A DNA stretch of 7,145 nt from CAMEON01 sp963609805 (GTDB lineage: Bacteria > Bacillota > Clostridia > Oscillospirales > CAG-272): positions 1 through 7,145 of the forward strand of contig CAVDLN010000092.1 in NCBI GenBank assembly GCA_963609805.1, given 5' to 3'. Numbering within the stretch: the stretch's first letter is position 1; each line of letters opens with the position of its first letter. Both the position numbers and the translations under genes were made by a program. The notes under the pieces were generated by a model. The model saw only the letters and a list, made by a program, of their open reading frames with translations. It had not been told where the DNA came from and ran no database searches. Shown here in pieces: positions 1 to 4,517 of this stretch.

Positions 1-644
1 GCAAAATGCCGATCCCGCAGGTTTCGTGTATGCGGGCAGATTGCGTGCGAATTGGAATGCGAGGCGATAAACGGCTTGCCGTACTGTCTTGCAATGGGAA
101 TCAGATCATCGACGGACTGCTCGGATGCATGGGACACATCGGGAATAATGCCGTGCTCAAAGCAGCCTGCGGCCAGCTGCTTGCCAAAGTCTGTAAGTCC
201 TGCCTGCGTGTTATGGGATCCGCCTACGCAGGTTTCACCGCTCCACATAAGTGTCATGTAACGAACGCCTTTCTGCTGCAGTACATCCAGACGATCCAGA
301 TGACCTGCGGTCAAACGCGCATCCTCCACGGCAAGAATTGCGGCGGTTTTTCCGGTGGCCCATGCCGCATCCAGTTCCGCACCGGTGCGTACCTGTACGG
401 CCCGGTCGGAAAGACGCGTCAGTTCTGCCTGAAAGTAATCGGTAATTTTTAGGAATTCCTGCCAGCATGTTTCGTCGTCCAATCTTTTGTTGCTCCAGAC
501 CGCAAAATACTGGGCGTAGTGCTGATAGCAGGATGCTTTTTCAAGGTTAATGTGGCAGGTGTTTCGATCCAGATGCTCATGGCGGTGAAATAATTCGTAA
601 GCGGTGTCGCAGTGCGTGTCAATCAGGGACAGTTTCGTATTCAT
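1..644 (-). CDS. Membrane dipeptidase, peptidase family M19 (3' end beyond window)
   Basis: The 214 visible residues match the renal/membrane dipeptidase family (M19), zinc enzymes with a TIM-barrel fold that split dipeptides. All five expected metal ligands are present: H11 and D13 in DTHCD, E107 in AVEDA, H172 in DVSH and H196 in ASHSN. The segment GVRYMTL (126-132) is also typical of the family. The position equivalent to the mammalian substrate-binding His (LTH) appears to be Trp134 (LMW), which I believe is common in bacterial M19 branches. There is no signal peptide, so the enzyme is probably cytosolic and may recycle dipeptides or D-amino-acid-containing peptides; the substrate is inferred only. 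The start is the ATG at 644-642, preceded by AAAGGAG nine bases upstream. Full-length relatives are roughly 300-400 residues, so the C-terminal third or more is missing here. It lies 28 nt after yraN and is probably the next gene of the lepB operon. Confidence 0.93.
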   Translation of the reverse strand, partial: MNTKLSLIDTHCDTAYELFHRHEHLDRNTCHINLEKASCYQHYAQYFAVWSNKRLDDETCWQEFLKITDYFQAELTRLSDRAVQVRTGAELDAAWATGKTAAILAVEDARLTAGHLDRLDVLQQKGVRYMTLMWSGETCVGGSHNTQAGLTDFGKQLAAGCFEHGIIPDVSHASEQSVDDLIPIARQYGKPFIASHSNSHAICPHTRNLRDRHF

Positions 645-672
645 GTATTTTCGCTCCTTTTCGGTTGTATTT

Positions 673-1080
673 TTATTCTCCGGCTCCGAAGGCATTGCGG
701 AAGGAAAGGACGGACAGAATAGTCGGTGTACCGTCCGGGCTTTTTCCAATGTAGACCTCTACGACATCTATGCGCGGCTGCCTGTCGGTAGGGTGCGTGC
801 GCAGGTAGGATTCAGCAGCCAGCACGGTGCGATGGCGTTTTCCTGCATCGACGGCCAGTGCGGGTCGCCCGAAGCGGGAACGTACCCCGGGATGCTGCGT
901 CCGCGTTTTTACTTCCACAAACACAAGTGATGTGTCATTTTCAGCAATCAAATCGATTTCGTTATGGGATTCATGCCGATTCCGCTCGACAACACGGTAG
1001 CCGGCCTTTATATACAGCTGCGCTGCGGCTTCCTCGCCGAGCTTTCCCAGTGCCTGTCGGTCATTCACTCCGCTGCTCAT
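673..1080 (-). CDS. yraN: YraN, UPF0102 endonuclease-like protein
   Basis: This 135-residue protein has the UPF0102/YraN layout and the usual length of about 115-135 residues. An N-terminal helix carries LGKLGEEAAAQLY (11-23). It is followed by the nuclease-like core NEIDLIAE (40-47) and FVEVKTRT (54-61), and then RIDVVEVY (103-110). E41/D43 and E56-x-K58 resemble the D/E...ExK catalytic signature of the restriction-endonuclease-like fold, but the family's biochemical activity is poorly established. The gene overlaps rnhB by 4 nt (ATGA), which suggests translational coupling. The AAAGGA immediately before the ATG at 1080 is too close to serve well, so initiation may rely on coupling. The in-frame GTG codon at 1068-1066 (Val5), 12 nt after AAGGA, is an alternative start. 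A perfect GC palindrome (1089-1100) sits just upstream in the mRNA. Confidence 0.92.
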   Translation of the reverse strand: MSSGVNDRQALGKLGEEAAAQLYIKAGYRVVERNRHESHNEIDLIAENDTSLVFVEVKTRTQHPGVRSRFGRPALAVDAGKRHRTVLAAESYLRTHPTDRQPRIDVVEVYIGKSPDGTPTILSVLSFRNAFGAGE

Positions 1081-1721
1081 TCCTTTTTCCCGCCGGCGGG
1101 CGGATCCTCCTGCAGGAAACGAATAAATTTGGTTCTGTGTATGGGAGAAGCTCCGTATTTGCGCAAAGCCGCCATGTGTTCAGCCGTTCCGTAGCCTTTG
1201 TGCTTGGCTATGCCGTACAGGGGGTATTGTTTGTCCAATTCAGCGCACAGTCTGTCACGGGTTACCTTTGCCAGAACCGATGCTGCCGCAACGGACAGGG
1301 ATAACGAGTCGCCCTTTACGACGGCACGGGCCGGTATCGGGAAATCACGTGCAATGTTTCCGTCAATCAGCGCAAAGTCCGCGTTGACCGGCTCTCCCGT
1401 CGGTGTATGCAATCCGGCAATGGCACGGCGCATGGCGAGCAAATCGGCCTCCAGAATATTCAGACGGTTGATTTCCTCGACGCTTCCCTCTGCCACGCAC
1501 CATGCGGTTGCCTTCGTGCGGATAAGGTCAAACAATTGATCCCGTTTTTTGGGCGTCAGTTTTTTTGAGTCATTCAGACCGGGAAGATCAACATCCGGCG
1601 GCAGAATGCACGCGGCGACCACCACCGGTCCGCAAAGAGGGCCGCGCCCCGCCTCATCAACGCCGCAGACATGCGTGTAGCCCGCAGCATTCAGTTCATT
1701 TTCAATGGTCAAATCAGGCAT
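1077..1721 (-). CDS. rnhB: Ribonuclease HII
   Basis: RNase HII cleaves the RNA strand of RNA/DNA hybrids and starts removal of single ribonucleotides built into DNA. With the start chosen here the protein is 214 residues, a normal length. Family motifs appear in order: GVDEAGRGPLCGPVV (20-34) with catalytic D22 and E23, NDSKKLT (50-56), ALIDGN (117-122) with acidic D120, and KGDSLSLSVAAASVLAKVTRD (136-156), a block that carries the remaining acidic residue. The C-terminal block runs YGIAKHKGYGT...HRTKF. I chose the ATG at 1721-1719 because AGGAAGG lies 8 nt upstream and conserved homology begins shortly after it. The longer in-frame start at 1778 would add a basic, low-homology extension lying inside rbgA. 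The gene overlaps rbgA by 8 nt and yraN by 4 nt, fitting a tightly coupled operon. Confidence 0.96.
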   Translation of the reverse strand: MPDLTIENELNAAGYTHVCGVDEAGRGPLCGPVVVAACILPPDVDLPGLNDSKKLTPKKRDQLFDLIRTKATAWCVAEGSVEEINRLNILEADLLAMRRAIAGLHTPTGEPVNADFALIDGNIARDFPIPARAVVKGDSLSLSVAAASVLAKVTRDRLCAELDKQYPLYGIAKHKGYGTAEHMAALRKYGASPIHRTKFIRFLQEDPPAGGKKE

Positions 1722-2622
1722 TGCTTTTGCCTTCCTCCCGCGGCTCCTCTGAATGTGCGGGACATCCGGGCAGTGCATCCAAGGTCAGTCGGCCGATCCG
1801 CCCGGAGCGGAAGTCGTCAATCAGCAGGTTGGAGGCACGTTCGGTATCCACTACTCCGCCCGCGACAAGACAGCCTCTCCTCCTTCCGACGGCGGCAACC
1901 AATTCGGCGTCCGTCAATGCTTCCCAGTCTGTCAATTTGTAGCGCGCCGTCATTTCCGCAGGGTACAGGGTACGCAGGCGGTGTACAAGAACCTGTGCCA
2001 AATGCTCTGTGTCCAAGATATTGTCTTTAATGGCACCGGTCAGCGCAAGATTTTCGCCGACAACAGGATCATCAAACCGAGGCCAAAGCACACCGGGCAT
2101 ATCCAGCATGTCAATGCCCCAGCGTGTTGCGACCCACTGCTTATCCCGCGTGACGCCCGGTCGATTTTCTGCCTTGAGGCGTGATGTCCCGCACAGACGG
2201 TTTATCAGCGTGGATTTTCCCGTATTGGGAATGCCGACAACCATTGCGCGCAGATGTCGCCCAGACTGTCCCTTCGCTTCATACCGCTCGACCCGTTCGG
2301 ACAGCAAAGTACGTACAACTTCGGGAACGCGGTTCAGTCCGTCTCCGGTTATGCAGTCGCATAAAAGGCAGGCTGTGTCCGCATCCGTGTAGGAGCGCAC
2401 AAAGGAGCGGCTTTTGCCCGGATCGGCGAGGGATGATTTGTTCAGAAGCAGCAGCACAGGCTTGTCTCCCCGCAATTCCGAAAGAATCGGATTGCGCGAA
2501 CTTACGGGAACCCGTGCATCCAATACTTCGATAAAAAGGTGCACGTTTTTGGCATTTTCGGCTATCAGCCGCCTGGTTTTGGCCATATGTCCCGGAAACC
2601 ATTGAATCTGTTCACCCGGCAT
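1714..2622 (-). CDS. rbgA: RbgA/YlqF, circularly permuted ribosome biogenesis GTPase
   Basis: RbgA promotes late assembly of the 50S ribosomal subunit. The 302-residue protein begins with WFPGHMAK (8-15), whose His12 matches the catalytic His of B. subtilis RbgA. GTPase motifs come in the circularly permuted order expected for the family: G4 first (NKSS, 61-64), then G1 GIPNTGKST (130-138), a G2-like Thr in RPGVTRD (154-160), and G3 DMPG (174-177). The C-terminal helical domain ends with GRRRGCLVAGG...DDFRSGRIGRLTLD, as in B. subtilis RbgA. The oddity is G4: the guanine-specifying Asp of NKxD is Ser here, encoded AAC AAA TCA TCC. The start at 2622 is supported by GAGAGG about 7 nt upstream, overlapping the lepB stop; the intergenic gap is 11 nt. 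The rbgA-rnhB adjacency also occurs in Bacillus (ylqF-rnhB). Confidence 0.96.
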   Translation of the reverse strand: MPGEQIQWFPGHMAKTRRLIAENAKNVHLFIEVLDARVPVSSRNPILSELRGDKPVLLLLNKSSLADPGKSRSFVRSYTDADTACLLCDCITGDGLNRVPEVVRTLLSERVERYEAKGQSGRHLRAMVVGIPNTGKSTLINRLCGTSRLKAENRPGVTRDKQWVATRWGIDMLDMPGVLWPRFDDPVVGENLALTGAIKDNILDTEHLAQVLVHRLRTLYPAEMTARYKLTDWEALTDAELVAAVGRRRGCLVAGGVVDTERASNLLIDDFRSGRIGRLTLDALPGCPAHSEEPREEGKSNA

Positions 2623-2633
2623 AGAAAAACCTC

Positions 2634-3416
2634 TCAGTTAAAATCTGTTGTGAAGGGGGAAAGCCGAAGGATAACCCGCCCCAACACGCGCCTCTCGTCC
2701 ACCAGCCCGACGGCGGTAGTGCGACTGTCTGTCGAATGGTTGCGGTTATCTCCCATGACAAAGAGGTAACCTTCCGGTACGGTTACTTCAAAAGTGTGTG
2801 TACTGCGGTCATATCCATAATTCGGAAGCTGCTGTACCTTGCCGGTTTCGACTCCGTTTACGTCAAGCAGCACGGCATACTTTTCCGTCAGTTCCTCTCC
2901 GTCAACAAATACCGTGCCGGTACTGCAGTCAATGCGCACGGTCTGCCCGCCCTTGGCAATCACTCGCTTTACCAGTGCCTCATTCAGATTATAGTACGGG
3001 CTGTCGGTTGTCATACTGAAGACAATAATGTCGCCCTGCTCCGGTTCTTCTACAGAGGTTGTGATGAGCATTTGACCGTTTTCGAGTGTATTGCGCATGG
3101 AGTTTCCGTCCACGCGACATAAGCGGAACAGCAGCGTAAATACAATCAGCACCGCAGCCACAGAGAAGGCGAAAATTTCAATGTAATCAAGAAGAGATGA
3201 AACAACATTTGAAACAGGAGCATCTCCGGAATTTTCGGCTTTCTGCAACGTATCGGCTCCGGGGGTCTCCTCGTCCGGCGCGGCATCGTCTTCTCCGGCG
3301 GTATCGCCGGCAGCGGGCGAATCTTCTTTCTCTGACTGTATCGGTTTGCTTGATGAATCCTCCGTGGGAGTACCTTCGCTGATTTTCCCGATATCTGTGT
3401 CTTTTTCTTCTTCCAT
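2634..3416 (-). CDS. lepB: Signal peptidase I with long acidic N-terminal tail
   Basis: Type I signal peptidase removes signal peptides from exported proteins at the outer face of the cytoplasmic membrane. The 260-residue protein has a low-complexity, Glu/Asp/Ser/Pro-rich tail (about 1-68), one membrane segment (about 78-100), and then the catalytic domain. Box B GNSMRNTL (104-111) carries nucleophile Ser106. The general base is Lys150 in ALVKRVIAKGGQTV (147-160). Box E-type GDNRNHSTDSR (222-232) is intact, followed by GLVDERRVLGRVILRLSP to the C-terminus. A single membrane segment with a Ser-Lys dyad fits the bacterial (P-type) enzyme of Gram-positives. The ATG at 3416-3414 has a strong GGGGAGG nine bases upstream (3426-3432). 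It is the first gene of the minus-strand operon and lies behind a near-consensus promoter. The tail is longer than in minimal SipS-type enzymes and its role is unknown. Confidence 0.97.
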   Translation of the reverse strand: MEEEKDTDIGKISEGTPTEDSSSKPIQSEKEDSPAAGDTAGEDDAAPDEETPGADTLQKAENSGDAPVSNVVSSLLDYIEIFAFSVAAVLIVFTLLFRLCRVDGNSMRNTLENGQMLITTSVEEPEQGDIIVFSMTTDSPYYNLNEALVKRVIAKGGQTVRIDCSTGTVFVDGEELTEKYAVLLDVNGVETGKVQQLPNYGYDRSTHTFEVTVPEGYLFVMGDNRNHSTDSRTTAVGLVDERRVLGRVILRLSPFTTDFN

Positions 3417-3456
3417 CCGTAAATACCTCCCCGCGGTTAAAATCCGAATCCATTTT

Positions 3457-3485
3457 ATTATAGCATATTCTTACCCCCGTGACAA
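3457..3485 (-). promoter_or_regulatory. Predicted sigma-A promoter of the lepB operon
   Basis: Read on the minus strand, TTGTCA (3485-3480) is separated by 17 bp from a perfect TATAAT (3462-3457). An extended -10 TGC immediately precedes the -10 box (3465-3463). Transcription should start near 3450, giving a leader of about 35 nt that contains the GGGGAGG site of lepB. This is the best match to a housekeeping promoter in the window. It would drive lepB and, by read-through, rbgA, rnhB, yraN and the dipeptidase. The call rests on sequence match only. Confidence 0.8.
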
Positions 3486-3529
3486 CAGGGAAGGACGCAA
3501 ATTCACGAAAATTTTATAATATTCGCGAC

Positions 3530-3552
3530 TTCCTTGCTTGCAAAGCAAGGAA
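3530..3552. repeat. Perfect 10-bp inverted repeat, operator candidate
   Basis: Arms TTCCTTGCTT (3530-3539) and AAGCAAGGAA (3543-3552) flank the 3-bp spacer GCA. The arms are perfect complements. The repeat covers the -35 hexamer of the plus-strand promoter (3538-3543) and ends 8 bp before its -10 box. Neither strand carries a T-run after it, so it is not a typical terminator. Two-fold symmetry over a -35 box is the usual look of a binding site for a dimeric repressor or activator; the protein is unknown and no regulator gene is in the window. Confidence 0.7.
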
Positions 3553-3566
3553 AATTATGCTATACT
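3538..3566 (+). promoter_or_regulatory. Predicted sigma-A promoter of the plus-strand membrane protein gene
   Basis: TTGCAA (3538-3543) is followed after 17 bp by TATACT (3561-3566). A TGC directly before the -10 box gives an extended -10 element, as in the lepB promoter. The start point would be near 3573, leaving a leader of about 160 nt before the ATG at 3734, most of it occupied by the long palindrome. The -35 box matches only 4 of 6 consensus bases, which would suit a regulated promoter. Confidence 0.7.
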
Positions 3567-3576
3567 GATACAGGAG

Positions 3577-3607
3577 TTTAAATGAGGAAACGCTGATTTA
3601 AATGAGG
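3577..3607 (+). repeat. 11-bp direct repeat TTTAAATGAGG, 20-bp period
   Basis: TTTAAATGAGG occurs at 3577-3587 and again at 3597-3607, separated by AAACGCTGA. The first copy spans the left border of the long palindrome and the second lies inside its left arm. It may mark a local duplication at an insertion border, or tandem binding sites; it is short enough that chance cannot be excluded. Confidence 0.6.
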
Positions 3608-3714
3608 CAGTACAGATTCGGCACGGTTTTTTCGTCCGCAACAGCGCACTTTGAGGCCGGCGGCAGGCGGAAAAAATGTGCCGAAGATGTGCTGCCGAAT
3701 AAATCGGCGTTTCC
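3586..3714 (+). repeat. Long imperfect palindrome in a 5' leader (structured RNA or MITE-like element)
   Basis: Three nested pairs of arms align in register. GGAAACGCTGATTTA (3586-3600) pairs with 3700-3714, GGCAGTACA (3606-3614) with TGTGCTGCC (3688-3696), and TTCGGCAC (3617-3624) with GTGCCGAA (3678-3685). All 32 positions pair in the plus-strand RNA: 30 Watson-Crick and 2 U-G wobbles. A GA/GA internal loop (3615-3616 and 3686-3687) could form tandem sheared G-A pairs. Further in, T6 (3627-3632) faces A6 (3671-3676) and CCGC (3636-3639) faces GCGG (3667-3670), leaving an apical loop of about 27 nt. The element ends three bases before the Shine-Dalgarno site. It could be a cis-regulatory RNA or RNase III target, or a non-autonomous transposable element with terminal inverted repeats. 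No clear target-site duplication is visible. Confidence 0.75.
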
Positions 3715-3733
3715 ATAAAGGAGAGTACATGTT

Positions 3734-4435
3734 ATGAACGCAGAGAATTCTCAGAACGGGCGGGACGCAGTGTCCTCGGCAGATCGGCATTCGGCAGGCA
3801 GTTCTCTGCGCCGCCGCATTCTGATTGTCCTTGCCTGCATGGTGATTTTTGCCGCTGTGGCCATACCGTTGGTGAATTACATGGAGCGGGAAGATGAAAC
3901 GGAAAACGCAGAAAATGTAACCTACCCGGACGCCAAGTATGACTGGGGCGAGGCAGACTTTGATTATGATATCATGCAGGATGAGGAATACCTGAAGAAA
4001 AATCGCGTGGTGATGTATGAGATTTTGTCCCAGGGGTTCAGTACTTCTTTGAATGCCGACAATGTGGGGGAGTACGGAGAAGCCGTCACTGTGCTGTACA
4101 ATATGATTCAGTACATCATTCGCGGCAACACGGACAGCTACAACCGCCTGTTTACCAGCTCGTATTTGAAGGAGAACGGTGAGCAGGAGCGGTTTTCCAT
4201 GCAGCAGCTGTATGACATAAAGCTGACCCGCATCGATTCCGAACAGGTTACGGAGAACGGAAAGACTGTCAACTATCAGAAGTTTTATGTGGAATACAAA
4301 ATTCGATCGAACAACGGAACGTATCGTAAGGATATCGGTGATGACGAGTCAAGGAAGCGGGTTGTGACGCTGTGCGACCGTGATGACGGGAAAATGCTGA
4401 TAGATCAAGTGGGGTATGTTCAAACAAAAGCGTAA
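3734..4435 (+). CDS. Unrecognised single-pass membrane protein
   Basis: I do not recognise this 233-residue protein. It has a short cytosolic N-terminus ending in a basic stretch (LRRR, 25-28), one hydrophobic segment (about 29-48, ILIVLACMVIFAAVAIPLV) and a soluble extracytoplasmic domain of about 180 residues. The positive-inside rule predicts N-in, C-out. Just outside the membrane lies a very acidic stretch (51-88, rich in E and D, with YDWGEADFDYD). The rest alternates predicted helices (91-146) and strands (KFYVEYKIRS, 183-192; KRVVTLCDRDDGKMLIDQVGYV, 208-229). This helix-then-sheet pattern loosely resembles NTF2-like/lipoprotein-type domains, but that is only an impression. There is no lipobox. 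The ATG at 3734 follows AAAGGAG by about 10 nt; a two-codon frame (ATG TTA TGA, 3729-3737) overlaps the start. It is transcribed alone, divergent from lepB and convergent with trkH. Confidence 0.88.
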   Translation: MNAENSQNGRDAVSSADRHSAGSSLRRRILIVLACMVIFAAVAIPLVNYMEREDETENAENVTYPDAKYDWGEADFDYDIMQDEEYLKKNRVVMYEILSQGFSTSLNADNVGEYGEAVTVLYNMIQYIIRGNTDSYNRLFTSSYLKENGEQERFSMQQLYDIKLTRIDSEQVTENGKTVNYQKFYVEYKIRSNNGTYRKDIGDDESRKRVVTLCDRDDGKMLIDQVGYVQTKA

Positions 4436-4475
4436 ATGACGGCGGCTCATGTCGGTCGGGACCAATACAGGTCGG

Positions 4476-4517
4476 GGCGTAAAACTCAGAACGGGTTTTA
4501 CGCCTCTATAATTATTT
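4476..4517 (+). terminator. Hairpin between convergent genes, probable terminator of the plus-strand gene
   Basis: GGCGTAAAAC (4476-4485) and GTTTTACGCC (4495-4504) form a perfect 10-bp stem with a 9-nt loop (TCAGAACGG), extendable by a G-U and a G-C pair. On the plus strand it is followed by an imperfect T-rich tract, TCTATAATTATTT (4505-4517). On the minus strand no T-run follows. It lies 40 nt after the membrane protein stop and 7 nt after the trkH stop, so it may also protect the trkH mRNA 3' end. Confidence 0.65.

Larger units (their letters stand above)
3417..3733. other. Divergent intergenic region with two promoters and palindromic elements
   Basis: This 317-bp stretch separates lepB (minus) from the membrane protein gene (plus). 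It contains, from left to right, the lepB ribosome binding site, the lepB promoter, an AT-rich spacer (about 3500-3522), a perfect inverted repeat, the plus-strand promoter, an 11-bp direct repeat, a long imperfect palindrome and the Shine-Dalgarno AAAGGAG (3718-3724). I see no convincing protein-coding gene in it; a short minus-strand open frame across the palindrome has no recognisable features. Confidence 0.85.

Noticed and set aside
604..930. Plus-strand open frame over yraN
   Set aside because: It is antisense to a clear UPF0102 gene, and its product has no recognisable motif.
1722..1778. Longer rnhB start at 1778
   Set aside because: It would add 19 basic residues inside rbgA; the ATG at 1721 has a well-placed AGGAAGG and gives a typical RNase HII length.
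3530..3552. Inverted repeat as a transcription terminator
   Set aside because: No T-run follows on either strand and it sits inside a promoter, so an operator is more likely.
3729..3737. Two-codon frame ATG TTA TGA overlapping the membrane protein start, as a regulatory mini-ORF
   Set aside because: It is too short to distinguish from chance, and its spacing to the Shine-Dalgarno site is tight; noted in the gene entry only.
3578..3790. 70-codon minus-strand open frame over the palindromic leader
   Set aside because: It runs across the palindrome and into the opposite gene's start, and its sequence is explained by the inverted repeat.
4441..4470. Small inverted repeat GGTC/GACC upstream of the terminator hairpin
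   Set aside because: The arms are only 4 bp; there is no support for function.
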